Assembly: GCA_900541415.1 (NCBI GenBank)
Contig: UQJP01000033.1
Coordinates: 1 to 37,363, forward strand
Direction of reading: 5' to 3'
Length of the DNA: 37,363 bases
From: an uncultured Odoribacter sp.
GTDB taxonomy: Bacteria; Bacteroidota; Bacteroidia; Bacteroidales; Marinifilaceae
Shown here: positions 1 through 9,024 of the stretch, piece after piece
How the letters are laid out: every line of letters starts with the position of its first letter
How positions within the stretch are numbered: position 1 is the stretch's first letter
Made by a program: the position numbers and the translations under genes
Notes under the pieces: generated by a model
What the model saw: only the letters and a program-made list of their open reading frames with translations
Databases searched by the model: none
What the model was told of the DNA's origin: nothing

Positions 1-108
1 TAATTAATATATTATTTATTGTTATTTTTGTTGATAACTTTATCACATGATGTTTTAAAGTGTGGGATAATAAAGTTGGAATAGGAGAATAGAATATCTT
101 ATTAAAAA

Positions 109-140
109 TTTTAAAAAACAAGATAAAACGTTTACCTTTG
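109..140 (+). promoter_or_regulatory. Putative promoter of the sulfatase pair
   Basis: The string TACCTTTG at 133-140 is an exact match to the Bacteroidetes -7 box TAnnTTTG. About 20 bp upstream there is only TTTT (109-112) in place of the usual TTG/TTTG, so the -33 half is weak. Transcription from here would leave a leader of roughly 115 nt before the first sulfatase. The rest of 1-260 is AT-rich and holds no gene that I can see. Confidence 0.4.
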
Positions 141-260
141 AAACTTCAAGCAATAAATACAGGGCGTTTTGTTTTTACAGTGTTATAATTCTTATTAAGC
201 TGATCCTATTATTAAGGATTATAACTAATTAGGTGTAACTTTAATCATAATCTCATATAT

Positions 261-1709
261 ATGAATAAATCGTTATTATTATCAGGAATTGCAGTTGGAG
301 TAGGTATTGGGCAAGTATTTGCGGCTACACCGGCAAAAAAAGCAAAAGCTCCTAATGTCGTGTTCATTATTGCCGATGATTTAGGGTATGGAGAATTAAG
401 CTGTTACGGACAGGAAAAGTTCCAAACCCCGAACATTGATCGTTTGGCTTTGCAGGGAATGCGCTTTACACAGTGTTATTCCGGAACGACAGTCAGTGCT
501 CCTTCCCGTTCCTGTCTTTTGACCGGGTTACATTCAGGCCATAGGCCCATTCGCGGAAACCGGGAAGTTCAGCCGGAAGGACAGATGTCTTTGCCGGAGG
601 GGATATATTCTATTTTCAGCGTGTTTAAAAATGCCGGTTACGCTACCGGAGCTTTCGGTAAATGGGGATTAGGCGCTCCGGGCGAAGTGGGCGATCCCAA
701 TAAACAGGGGGTAGACGATTTTTTCGGATATAATTGCCAGCTACTTGCTCACAATTACTATGCAGATCATTTGTGGGAAAACGACAAACGAATTGAATTG
801 GAAGATAATTATAACGGAGGTTTCGGAACTTATACCCAGGATTTGATTCAGGAGAAAGCATTGAAATTTTTAGATAAAAATGCCGAAAAACCTTTCTTTT
901 TGTTTTTACCTTATGTATTGCCTCATGCCGAGCTGATTGTGCCTGAAGACAGCATTATTCAGAAATTCAGGGGAAAATTTCCGGAAAAACCTTTTAAGGG
1001 CGTAGATTCTGGGCCTGCTTTCCGGAAAGGCGGATATTGTTCGCAAAAAGAACCTCATGCAACTTTTGCTGCGATGATCTATCGTTTGGATGTTTATGTG
1101 GGGCAAGTGGTGGCAAAGTTGAAAGAATTGGGAGTTTACGATAATACGATCATTGTATTTACCAGTGATAACGGTCCTCATATGGAAGGTGGGGCTGATC
1201 CGAATTTCTTTAATAGTAATGGAATTTTCCGTGGATATAAACGGGATGTTTACGAAGGAGGAATCCGCGTTCCGTTTATTGCGGTGTGGCCGGGAGTTAT
1301 TCAGCAAGGACAATCTGATTTTATGTGTTCTTTTTGGGATATGCTGCCTACTTTTGCTCAATTAACCGGAAATAAGGTGAAAAGAACGGATGGAATAAGC
1401 TTGATGCCGACACTGACAGGTAAAGGGAAGCAAAAGGAACACGATTATTTCTATTTCGAATTCCAGGAATTGGGTGGACGTCAGGCCGTAAGGAAAGGAG
1501 ATTGGAAACTTATTCGTTTGAGAGCTTCTAAAGGTGAAAATTCTATTTGGGAATTATATAACTTAGCAGCCGATCCTTCGGAGGTTCATAATCTGGTTAA
1601 GGAATACCCGGAGAAAGTGAAAGAATTAACAGCTATAATGCAGGAGGCCCATGTATATGATCCGAACTGGCCCTTGTTAGAAGAAGAATTTAAAAAAACT
1701 AAGCAATGA
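261..1709 (+). CDS. Exported serine-type sulfatase (arylsulfatase A family)
   Basis: This 482-residue protein should remove sulfate esters from a glycan in the periplasm or at the cell surface. It has an N-terminal signal peptide (about residues 1-22, ending near VFAA). Metal ligands D39-D40 lie in IIADDLGYGE. The formylglycine signature is S79-A-P-S-R83 followed by TG. Further S1-family motifs are GKWGLG (from G133) and SDNGPH (D303, N304). The target residue is serine, not cysteine, so maturation needs an anaerobic sulfatase-maturating enzyme (anSME), which is not in this window. The length is normal for the family. The GLHSGH..IRGN stretch after the active site recalls subfamilies acting on host or algal glycans, but I cannot fix the S1 subfamily by eye. 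The stop codon overlaps the start of the next sulfatase gene (ATGA), so the two are probably translationally coupled. Confidence 0.93.
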   Translation: MNKSLLLSGIAVGVGIGQVFAATPAKKAKAPNVVFIIADDLGYGELSCYGQEKFQTPNIDRLALQGMRFTQCYSGTTVSAPSRSCLLTGLHSGHRPIRGNREVQPEGQMSLPEGIYSIFSVFKNAGYATGAFGKWGLGAPGEVGDPNKQGVDDFFGYNCQLLAHNYYADHLWENDKRIELEDNYNGGFGTYTQDLIQEKALKFLDKNAEKPFFLFLPYVLPHAELIVPEDSIIQKFRGKFPEKPFKGVDSGPAFRKGGYCSQKEPHATFAAMIYRLDVYVGQVVAKLKELGVYDNTIIVFTSDNGPHMEGGADPNFFNSNGIFRGYKRDVYEGGIRVPFIAVWPGVIQQGQSDFMCSFWDMLPTFAQLTGNKVKRTDGISLMPTLTGKGKQKEHDYFYFEFQELGGRQAVRKGDWKLIRLRASKGENSIWELYNLAADPSEVHNLVKEYPEKVKELTAIMQEAHVYDPNWPLLEEEFKKTKQ

Positions 1710-3211
1710 AAAAGGAAGTAATTACTTTATTGCCTGTTGTGGGATGTGCCGTATTGGTCAATGCCGCACAGGCAAAGCAGCCGGAAAAGAAACCCAATGT
1801 TATCGTTATTCTTGCCGATGATCTCGGATTCGGAGACATAAGTGCTTATGGAGCAACGGAAATACAAACTCCTAACATTGACCGTATTGCTAATGAGGGA
1901 GTACGTTTTTCTCATGGATATGCTACTTCTGCCACCAGTACGCCGAGCCGTTTTTCTTTACTCACCGGACGTTATCCGTGGAGAGAGGGAGCTCAGGTGT
2001 TGCAGGGAAATGCTCCTTTGATTATCAAAGAGGATATGCCTACCTTGCCGAAGATGTTCAAAGAGGCCGGATATACCACGGGTGCCGTTGGAAAATGGCA
2101 TTTGGGATTAGGGAATGGGAATGTGGATTGGAACAAGGAGATTGTGCCGGGTGCGCGTGAGGTGGGATTCGATTATTCTTTTATTACGGCAGCCACAAAC
2201 GACCGTGTTCCGACTGTCTTTGTTGAAAATGGAAGAGTGGTAAATTTAGACCCGAATGATCCGATAGAAGTGAGTTACCGGAAAAATTTTCCCGGAGAAC
2301 CGACCGGAAAAGCTAATCCGGAATTATTGAAAATACATCCCAGCCATGGGCACGATCAATCCATCACCAACGGTATTTCCCGGATTGGGTATATGAAAGG
2401 TGGAAAGTCTGCTTTGTGGGTGGATGAGGATATGGCAGAAACTTTCTTGGACAAAGCAACTGATTTTGTAAAGGAGAATAAAGAAAAACCGTTTTTCTTG
2501 TATTATGCGTTACACCAACCCCATGTTCCCAGAGTTCCCAATGCGCGTTTTGCCGGGAAATCATCGTTAGGTCCGCGTGGAGATGTTATTTTGGAAGCCG
2601 ACTGGTGTGTGGGAGAGTTTTTGAAAACATTGGATGAATTGGGATTGTCGGAAAATACCATCGTAATTTTTTCAAGTGATAACGGTCCTGTGCTGGATGA
2701 CGGATATAAAGACCAGGCTATTGAAAAATTAGGGAATCATAAACCTGCCGGCCCGCTTCGGGGAGGAAAATACAGCTCCTACGACGGTGGAACCCATGTC
2801 GCATTTATGATCCGCTGGCCGGGGCAAATTAAACCCGGTGATTCGGATGCTTTGGTATGTCACATGGATTTTTACGCTTCTTTTGCTGCCATGCTCGGAT
2901 TAGAGAATAAGACCCGTGACGGAGAAAATACGTTGAATGCCTTGTTGGGTAAATCAAAGAAAGGACGTGAGCTGTTATTGCTGGAAGCAACAGGCGACAA
3001 TGTGTTGCTGCGGGAGGGAGATTGGATTTATATTCCGCCAATGGTGCACCAGGGATATTGCGTGCCGCCCACAGAGCCCGGACGTATGAAAATACCTCAA
3101 TTGTTCAATGTGAAGAAAGATATTGGGCAAAAGGATAATCTTGCCGAAAAATATCCGAAGCGGGTAGCCCAAATGGGGGAAAAGATTAACGAAATACGTG
3201 GAAGTAAATAA
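1706..3211 (+). CDS. Exported serine-type sulfatase, second of a pair
   Basis: This 501-residue sulfatase is distinct from its neighbour and shares only the family core. A signal peptide covers about residues 1-23 (ending near AAQA). Metal ligands D38-D39 lie in ILADDLGFGD. The active-site motif is S78-T-P-S-R82 with the downstream LTGRYPWR. GKWHLG (K130, H132) and SSDNGP (D325, N326) complete the catalytic set. The target residue is again serine, so it depends on anSME-type maturation. The GRYPWREGAQVL segment and the GPLRGGKYSSYDGG stretch resemble S1_15-like GalNAc/Gal 6-O-sulfatases, but this subfamily guess comes from memory of motifs and is weak. The gene starts inside the stop codon of the previous gene. 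It is followed by a strong terminator, so the pair forms the end of a transcription unit. Confidence 0.92.
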   Translation: MKKEVITLLPVVGCAVLVNAAQAKQPEKKPNVIVILADDLGFGDISAYGATEIQTPNIDRIANEGVRFSHGYATSATSTPSRFSLLTGRYPWREGAQVLQGNAPLIIKEDMPTLPKMFKEAGYTTGAVGKWHLGLGNGNVDWNKEIVPGAREVGFDYSFITAATNDRVPTVFVENGRVVNLDPNDPIEVSYRKNFPGEPTGKANPELLKIHPSHGHDQSITNGISRIGYMKGGKSALWVDEDMAETFLDKATDFVKENKEKPFFLYYALHQPHVPRVPNARFAGKSSLGPRGDVILEADWCVGEFLKTLDELGLSENTIVIFSSDNGPVLDDGYKDQAIEKLGNHKPAGPLRGGKYSSYDGGTHVAFMIRWPGQIKPGDSDALVCHMDFYASFAAMLGLENKTRDGENTLNALLGKSKKGRELLLLEATGDNVLLREGDWIYIPPMVHQGYCVPPTEPGRMKIPQLFNVKKDIGQKDNLAEKYPKRVAQMGEKINEIRGSK

Positions 3212-3253
3212 AATAGGAGGCAAGTCGTTATTTTATATAATGAAGCTTAGATG

Positions 3254-3282
3254 AAAGGTGTCCGGTAACGGACACCTTTTTT
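3254..3282 (+). terminator. Rho-independent terminator after the sulfatases
   Basis: A perfect stem GGTGTCCG / CGGACACC (3257-3264 and 3269-3276) with loop GTAA is followed by six T residues. Flanking AAA/TTT can extend the stem to 11 bp. It sits 43 nt after the second sulfatase. Confidence 0.88.
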
Positions 3283-3468
3283 AATTCTGTATAGGGAAGG
3301 GAAGACGGGGGAAAGGCCGATAGTTGAAAAGCAGGTAATTAAAGGTAAGGTATATAGAAAAAGAGGTCACTCACGAATAAATATTAATAATTTATTTCTT
3401 TTATTTTGCTGATTATTAGGTGTTTATTGTGAAAATACTGGTTATTGATTAAAAATGCAATCTCTACA

Positions 3469-3499
3469 TTGCAATTTTGTTGTTTTTCTTTTACCTTTG
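3469..3499 (+). promoter_or_regulatory. Putative promoter of the AAA ATPase gene
   Basis: TTG at 3469-3471, a 20-bp spacer, and TACCTTTG at 3492-3499 fit the Bacteroidetes promoter pattern exactly. The box lies between two possible in-frame starts, ATG 3455 and ATG 3518. Transcripts starting near 3506 could only use the later one, so this site decides the start of the gene. The remaining part of 3212-3517 holds the sulfatase terminator and nothing else I can identify. Confidence 0.55.
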
Positions 3500-3517
3500 G
3501 CTTGCAAAAACACACAA

Positions 3518-4696
3518 ATGAATAGTTTAGTCAGTACGCACAACACGCTTCTTAAAGAACGCACTTTTTCTGTACCCAGAGGATTGCTGAAGCAGATCGA
3601 CCGCAATAGTCGTTTGATTGCCGTGAAGGGGAGCCGGGGCGTAGGGAAGACAAATTTTTTGCTGGACTATTGTAATGAATACCACCGGGGAGATAACTCC
3701 TGCTTGTATGTGAATGTCAATAACTTATTTATTGCCAGCGAAGGATTGTTTCGTTTTGTGGAGCATTTTTATAAATTAGGTGGTAAAGTGTTGCTGCTGG
3801 ACCAGGCACATAAATATCCGGAATGGGATAAAGAGTTGAGGGCCTGTTACGACACTTTTCCCGATTTGCAGATTATCTTTACTTCTTCTTCTATCGTACG
3901 TATCAAGTCGAACCCTTATCTGAACGGGGTGGTAGATATGTATAATTTAAGCGGGCTTTCTTTCCGGGAGTTTCTGGAATTAGAAACCGGATTCCATTTT
4001 CCTGTATTTTCTTTTGAAGAGATCATTCTCAGACACGAGGATATAGTGGAAAGCATCTTGCGTACCGTCCGGCCTTTGGCCTATTTTGAGAAGTATCTGG
4101 AATACGGTTATTATCCGATTTATAAAGAAGAAAAATCGCATATCGACTATTTGCTGAAAAATGTCAACCTGACATTGGAGTTTGATATTCCTTATGCAAA
4201 TCAAATTGAGCTGAAATATCTGATTAAACTCAAACAGTTATTGTATTTGGCTGGAAAAGAAACGGGTTGTAATGTGAATATTAGCAAATTCAGCAATGCT
4301 ATCGGCGTTTCGCGGGCAACTGTGCTCAATTATTTGAATTACATGAAAAATGCACGGTTGCTTACTTTGCTTTATGATTCAAATAATGACGACGATTGCG
4401 GTAGAAAACCAAAAAAGTTGTATATTCACAATCCCAATCTGCAAAATGCTGTATGTTTGGACAATGTGGATCGGACAACTTTAAGGAAATCTTTTTTCCT
4501 GAGTCAGTTATGTCCGATTTACCGTATCAGTTATACAGAACGGGCCGATTTTCTGGTGGACGGAAAATACGAGGTGGATGTTTGTCAGGAGGGGGAAGGC
4601 AAGAAAAAAGAAACCTCCATTATTGTGATGGAAGATATGATCGAACGGGGAAAAGGTAACGTTATCCCTCTTTGGTTAGCTGGGTTTACCTATTAA
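3518..4696 (+). CDS. AAA ATPase with DUF4143-like C-terminal region
   Basis: This is a 392-residue ATPase of the large bacterial AAA_14/DUF4143-type group, whose cellular role is mostly unknown. I chose ATG 3518 because a promoter match at 3469-3499 lies inside the 21-residue extension that would begin at 3455. The Walker A motif GSRGVGKT is at residues 38-45. The Walker B strand is VLLLDQ (D95, Q96) followed by AHKYPEW. Relatives usually read LDE.HKYP.W here, so the catalytic glutamate is replaced by glutamine. A sensor-like IIFTSSS follows. The C-terminal half has a winged-helix-like ISKFSNAIGVSRATVLNYL and a short RADFLVDGKYEVDV near the end, which recalls the degenerate nuclease-like tail of DUF4143 proteins. 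The gene stands alone between two terminator-bounded units. The fold is fairly sure; ATP hydrolysis is doubtful. Confidence 0.8.
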   Translation: MNSLVSTHNTLLKERTFSVPRGLLKQIDRNSRLIAVKGSRGVGKTNFLLDYCNEYHRGDNSCLYVNVNNLFIASEGLFRFVEHFYKLGGKVLLLDQAHKYPEWDKELRACYDTFPDLQIIFTSSSIVRIKSNPYLNGVVDMYNLSGLSFREFLELETGFHFPVFSFEEIILRHEDIVESILRTVRPLAYFEKYLEYGYYPIYKEEKSHIDYLLKNVNLTLEFDIPYANQIELKYLIKLKQLLYLAGKETGCNVNISKFSNAIGVSRATVLNYLNYMKNARLLTLLYDSNNDDDCGRKPKKLYIHNPNLQNAVCLDNVDRTTLRKSFFLSQLCPIYRISYTERADFLVDGKYEVDVCQEGEGKKKETSIIVMEDMIERGKGNVIPLWLAGFTY

Positions 4697-4816
4697 AAAG
4701 AAAAACGAAAAGTAGGAACAGGCAATCAGAACGGCAATTATAGGGCAAGAGAGATTGTTCGTTCCGGCTTTCAAAGTTTGGACAACTATAAATAGAGATA
4801 ATTTAATTAAAACAAA

Positions 4817-7800
4817 ATGGCAAAAGAGAAAAAATTTATCACTTGTGATGGTAATGCCGCTGCTGCACATGTTGCGTATATGTTCAGTGAAGTGTCATGT
4901 ATCTATCCGATCACTCCGTCTTCGCCAATGGCTGAATACGTTGATGAGTGGGCTGCAAAGGGAAGAAAAAATATGTTCGGCGAAACCGTTCGCCTGGTGG
5001 AAATGCAATCAGAAGCAGGTGCTGCCGGAGCTGTTCACGGTTCTCTGCAAGCCGGAGCGTTAACTACTACCTATACAGCTTCTCAGGGATTGTTGCTGAT
5101 GATCCCGAATATGTATAAAATTGCCGGAGAATTATTGCCTTGCGTGTTCCATGTAAGTGCGCGTGCTCTTGCTGCTCACGCATTGAATATTTTCGGCGAC
5201 CATGCCGACGTTTATGCTGCACGTCAGACCGGTTTTGCTATGCTGGCATCCGGTTCTGTTCAGGAAGTGATGGATTTATCTGCTGTGTCGCATCTGACCG
5301 CTATTAAATCAAGAGTGCCTTTCTTGAATTTCTTTGACGGTTTCCGTACTTCTCACGAGATCCAAAAGATCGAAGAGCTGGATATGGAAGATGTCAGAGG
5401 ATTGGTGGACATGGAAGCTTTACAGGCTTTCCGTAACCGTGCATTGAATTCTGAGGCACCTGTAACCAGAGGTACAGCACAAAATCCGGATGTATATTTT
5501 CAGGGACGTGAAGCTTCTAACAAATTCTATGATGCAGTTCCGGATATGGTTGCCGACTATATGGATAAGATGAGCGCTATCACAGGAAGAAAATACCGTC
5601 CGTTCGATTATTATGGAGCTGCCGATGCTGAAAATGTCATCATCGCTATGGGTTCTGTAACCGAAACGATCCGTGAAGTGATCGATTTTGAAAACGCAAG
5701 CGGTAAGAAAGTGGGTATGATTGCCGTTCACTTATATCGTCCGTTCTCTGCTAAATATTTTATGGAAGCTGTTCCGGCATCTGTAAAACGGATTACCGTA
5801 CTCGACCGTACGAAAGAGCCGGGAGCTAACGGCGACCCGTTATATCTGGATGTAAAAGATATTTTCTACGGAAAGGCAAATGCTCCGCTTATCGTTGGTG
5901 GACGTTACGGTATGGGATCTAAAGACGTTACTCCGTCGTGGATCATCGCCGTTTACAAAAATATGGAGCGCAACGAACCGAAAAATAATTTCACGATCGG
6001 TATTGTTGACGATGTTACTTTCCACTCTCTTCCTGCTGAAGCAGATGTGAAAATGACTCCTGCCGGAACTTATGAAGCTAAATTCTATGGTTTGGGTTCT
6101 GACGGTACGGTTGGCGCCAATAAAAACTCAATTAAAATCATCGGTGGTGCTACCAATAAATATTGTCAGGCTTATTTTGCTTACGACTCTAAAAAATCGG
6201 GTGGTTTCACCGCTTCCCATTTGCGTTTCGGTGATTGCCCGATCCGTTCTACCTATTTGATTACAACTCCCGACTTCGTGGCTTGCCACGTTCCGGCCTA
6301 CATTCACATGTATGATGTGCTGAAAGGTTTGCAGAAAGGTGGTTCATTCCTGTTGAACTCTATCTGGGACGAAGAAGAAACTAAAAAACATCTTCCGGTT
6401 CACATGAAAAAATACCTTGCTGAAAACGAAATTAATTTCTATATCATCAACGGTACTAAAATCGGTCAGGAATTAGGTTTGGGTAACCGCACCAATACGA
6501 TCATGCAAAGTGCTTTCTTTAAAATTACGAATGTAATTCCTTATGAACTGGCTGTTAGCGAAATGAAACACGCTATCGACAAATCATACGGAAAGAAGGG
6601 TGAAGCGATCGTCAATATGAACTATGCTGCTGTCGATGCCGGTGGTAAAGAGGGGAACCTGATCAAAGTAACTGTTCCGGCTGAATGGAAAAATCTGAAA
6701 GAAGAAGAACCGACAGTTGATACTACACGTCCTGAATTTATCCGTAAGGTTGTGGATGTCATGAATGCACAGAAAGGTGATGATCTGCCAATCAGCGCAT
6801 TTACCGGTTACGAAGATGGTACATTCCCCGCAGGAACCGCTAAATTTGAAAAACGGGGTATTGCTGTAAATGTTCCGGAATGGCAGGTGGAAAACTGTAT
6901 CCAGTGTAACCAGTGTGCTTACGTTTGTCCTCACGCTGCAATCCGTCCGTTCCTGATGACCGATGAAGAAATTGCTGCTGCACCTGCCGGAACCGATACA
7001 AAACCGGCAATCGGTAAGGATCTGGCTGGATTTAAATTCAGAATTCAGGTTTCTCCGTTGGACTGTACCGGTTGCGGTAACTGTGCCGACGTATGTCCTG
7101 CCAAGACGAAAGCTTTAGAAATGAAGCCTCTGGAATCACAGGAAGCGGAAATTACCCGTTGGACTTACATGGACCAAAAAGTTGGCTACAAAAAAGTGGT
7201 TGAGCCTAACAATGTGAAAAATTCACAGTTCGTTCAGCCGTTGTTCGAGTTCTCCGGAGCTTGTGCAGGTTGTGGTGAAACTCCTTATATTAAATTAATC
7301 ACTCAGTTGTTCGGAGAAAGAATGATGGTTGCCAATGCTACGGGTTGTTCTTCAATCTATGGTGGTTCTGCTCCTTCTACTCCGTATTGTACGAATTATG
7401 AAAGCGGACGTGGACCGGCCTGGGCCAATTCATTGTTTGAAGATAACGCTGAATTCGGTTTCGGTATGGCAGAAGGTGCTAACCGTCTGCGCGAAAGAGC
7501 TAAGAGATTGTTGGAAGAAAATATGGCTTCTTTCTCTGCCGAAACGCAGGCTGCTGCTCAGGCATGGATCGAAACTTATGCTGATGGCGACAAGACCATC
7601 GCTACCAGCGATGCGTTAACCGCTGCTTTGGAAAAAGAAACTGTATCGGTGGCTAAAGAAATCCTGACATTGAAAAACTATTTCACCAAAAAATCTCAAT
7701 GGATCTTTGGTGGTGACGGTTGGGCTTATGACATCGGTTACGGCGGCGTTGACCACGTTTTGGCAAGCGGACAGGATGTGAATATTCTGGTTGTCGATAC

Positions 7801-8353
7801 TGAAGTATATTCTAACACGGGTGGACAGTCGTCTAAATCAACTCCTGCCGGAGCTGTGGCTAAATTTGCTGCCAGCGGTAAGCGTATCCGTAAAAAAGAC
7901 CTGGGTATGATGGCTATGTCTTATGGCTATGTCTATGTTGCTCAGGTTGCCATGGGTGCAAACCAGGCGCAATATATGAAGGCTATCAAAGAAGCTGAAG
8001 CTTATCCGGGACCGTCTTTGATTATTGCCTACGCTCCGTGTATCAACCACGGGTTGAAATCAAGCATGGGTAAATCACAGCAGGAAGAGAAGAAAGCTGT
8101 AGATTGCGGCTACTGGCAGTTATATCGCTATAATCCGATGTTGGAAGTTGAAGGTAAAAACCCATTCCAGTTGGATTCTAAAGAACCGGATTACACTAAA
8201 TTCCGTGAATTCCTGATGGGTGAAGTTCGTTTCAATTCTTTGGTAAAAGCTGCTCCTGCTGATGCTGAACGCTTATTCCAGGAAACAGAAAACGATGCTA
8301 AATGGAAGTTAAACGGTTACAAACGTTTAGCTGCTATGGAGTACGGCAAGTAA
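4817..8353 (+). CDS. nifJ: Pyruvate:ferredoxin (flavodoxin) oxidoreductase
   Basis: This 1178-residue, single-chain PFOR oxidises pyruvate to acetyl-CoA and CO2 in the cytoplasm and passes two electrons to ferredoxin or flavodoxin. All fused domains are present in the usual order. The N-terminal pyrimidine-binding domain carries YPITPSSPMAE (about residue 30). Next are the gamma-like domain and a two-cluster ferredoxin domain with CIQCNQCAYVCP (about residue 695) and CTGCGNCADVCP (about residue 750). The C-terminal thiamine pyrophosphate domain has GACAGCGETPY, GDGWAYDIGYGG and NTGGQSSKSTP. The extra cysteine of the CAGCGE region supplies the membrane-proximal-type third cluster seen in this family. 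The length matches known NifJ proteins. The gene is monocistronic, with its own terminator. Codon use looks optimised, as expected for a highly expressed fermentation enzyme. NfnAB, encoded about 24 kb away, can use the reduced ferredoxin it makes. Confidence 0.97.
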   Translation: MAKEKKFITCDGNAAAAHVAYMFSEVSCIYPITPSSPMAEYVDEWAAKGRKNMFGETVRLVEMQSEAGAAGAVHGSLQAGALTTTYTASQGLLLMIPNMYKIAGELLPCVFHVSARALAAHALNIFGDHADVYAARQTGFAMLASGSVQEVMDLSAVSHLTAIKSRVPFLNFFDGFRTSHEIQKIEELDMEDVRGLVDMEALQAFRNRALNSEAPVTRGTAQNPDVYFQGREASNKFYDAVPDMVADYMDKMSAITGRKYRPFDYYGAADAENVIIAMGSVTETIREVIDFENASGKKVGMIAVHLYRPFSAKYFMEAVPASVKRITVLDRTKEPGANGDPLYLDVKDIFYGKANAPLIVGGRYGMGSKDVTPSWIIAVYKNMERNEPKNNFTIGIVDDVTFHSLPAEADVKMTPAGTYEAKFYGLGSDGTVGANKNSIKIIGGATNKYCQAYFAYDSKKSGGFTASHLRFGDCPIRSTYLITTPDFVACHVPAYIHMYDVLKGLQKGGSFLLNSIWDEEETKKHLPVHMKKYLAENEINFYIINGTKIGQELGLGNRTNTIMQSAFFKITNVIPYELAVSEMKHAIDKSYGKKGEAIVNMNYAAVDAGGKEGNLIKVTVPAEWKNLKEEEPTVDTTRPEFIRKVVDVMNAQKGDDLPISAFTGYEDGTFPAGTAKFEKRGIAVNVPEWQVENCIQCNQCAYVCPHAAIRPFLMTDEEIAAAPAGTDTKPAIGKDLAGFKFRIQVSPLDCTGCGNCADVCPAKTKALEMKPLESQEAEITRWTYMDQKVGYKKVVEPNNVKNSQFVQPLFEFSGACAGCGETPYIKLITQLFGERMMVANATGCSSIYGGSAPSTPYCTNYESGRGPAWANSLFEDNAEFGFGMAEGANRLRERAKRLLEENMASFSAETQAAAQAWIETYADGDKTIATSDALTAALEKETVSVAKEILTLKNYFTKKSQWIFGGDGWAYDIGYGGVDHVLASGQDVNILVVDTEVYSNTGGQSSKSTPAGAVAKFAASGKRIRKKDLGMMAMSYGYVYVAQVAMGANQAQYMKAIKEAEAYPGPSLIIAYAPCINHGLKSSMGKSQQEEKKAVDCGYWQLYRYNPMLEVEGKNPFQLDSKEPDYTKFREFLMGEVRFNSLVKAAPADAERLFQETENDAKWKLNGYKRLAAMEYGK

Positions 8354-8376
8354 TTTTTGCAACATTCCAATATGAT

Positions 8377-8413
8377 AACGGGGCTGTCCTTACAAGGATA
8401 GTCCCGTTTTTTT
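8377..8413 (+). terminator. Rho-independent terminator after nifJ
   Basis: AACGGGGCTGTCCTT (8377-8391) pairs with AAGGATAGTCCCGTT (8394-8408) using two G-U pairs, and a T run follows directly. The hairpin starts 24 nt after the nifJ stop codon. Confidence 0.87.
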
Positions 8414-8577
8414 ATGCTGGGAAAAGGGGCAGGAGAAGTTTCCCCGTGAAAAAAGGATAACAGGTATGGTTTCTATCCTGTATATCATAGAATAGAACGA
8501 TGGTGGCAGAAAAGATAAAAATTTAGCCGGGAAAAATTAGAATATATTTAAAAGCCCTATTTGTTCGATGATTGGCC

Positions 8578-8970
8578 TCAATAGCTGATCCGTAGCGTGT
8601 CTTGTATTGTTCTTCGTAATTCTAATGAGTTTATCGGTTTGGAAAGATAGCCGTCAAAACCGCTGTTAAGGATTCGTTCCTGATCTTCCGGGAAAGCGTA
8701 AGCGGTAATGGCAATAATCGGAATTGTTTTTGACAGTTTACGTATTTGAGCCGTTGCCTCAAAGCCGTCCATTTCCGGCATCTTAATGTCCATTAGTATT
8801 AATTGAGGCTGATGCTGTTTGAAAAGCTCGATCGCTTCAATGCCGTTATTCGCGTGATATAACCAATAATCTTGCTTCAACAGGATCTCGAATAGTAAGT
8901 AATTACTTGGATCGTCTTCGGCAATTAGAATTGAAAAAACGGGCATTTTTGTTACTTCGTTTTTTTTCAT
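8578..8970 (-). CDS. Stand-alone receiver-domain response regulator
   Basis: This is a CheY-like protein of about 130 residues with no output domain. It has the acidic pocket (EDD in SILIAEDD), the phospho-acceptor aspartate in LILMDIKMPEMDG, the conserved threonine in AIITAYAF-like IAITAYAF, and the lysine in YLSKP. These lie at residues 30-31, 72, 100 and 122 if counted from a longer GTG start at 9003. I prefer ATG 8970 (MKKNEV) because the GTG start would sit almost on the predicted transcription start; ATG 8946 (MPVFSIL) is also possible. Its sequence is close to the receiver modules of hybrid histidine kinases, so it probably takes phosphate from an unlinked kinase. No kinase is nearby. 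It lies tail to tail with nifJ. Confidence 0.85.
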   Translation of the reverse strand: MKKNEVTKMPVFSILIAEDDPSNYLLFEILLKQDYWLYHANNGIEAIELFKQHQPQLILMDIKMPEMDGFEATAQIRKLSKTIPIIAITAYAFPEDQERILNSGFDGYLSKPINSLELRRTIQDTLRISY

Positions 8971-9016
8971 AAATGTTGTATTAAATATCACTGGATGTTG
9001 CACTAAGTCAAGGATT

Positions 9017-9024
9017 CAAAGGTA
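9017..9024 (-). promoter_or_regulatory. Putative -7 promoter box of the response regulator
   Basis: On the minus strand this reads TACCTTTG, an exact match to the Bacteroidetes -7 box. No TTG is present at the right distance upstream, so the -33 element is not supported. Transcription would begin close to 9010. Confidence 0.4.

Noticed and set aside
4773..4780. AAAGTTTG as a -7 box for nifJ
   Set aside because: The first base of TAnnTTTG is missing and no TTG lies at the right spacing.
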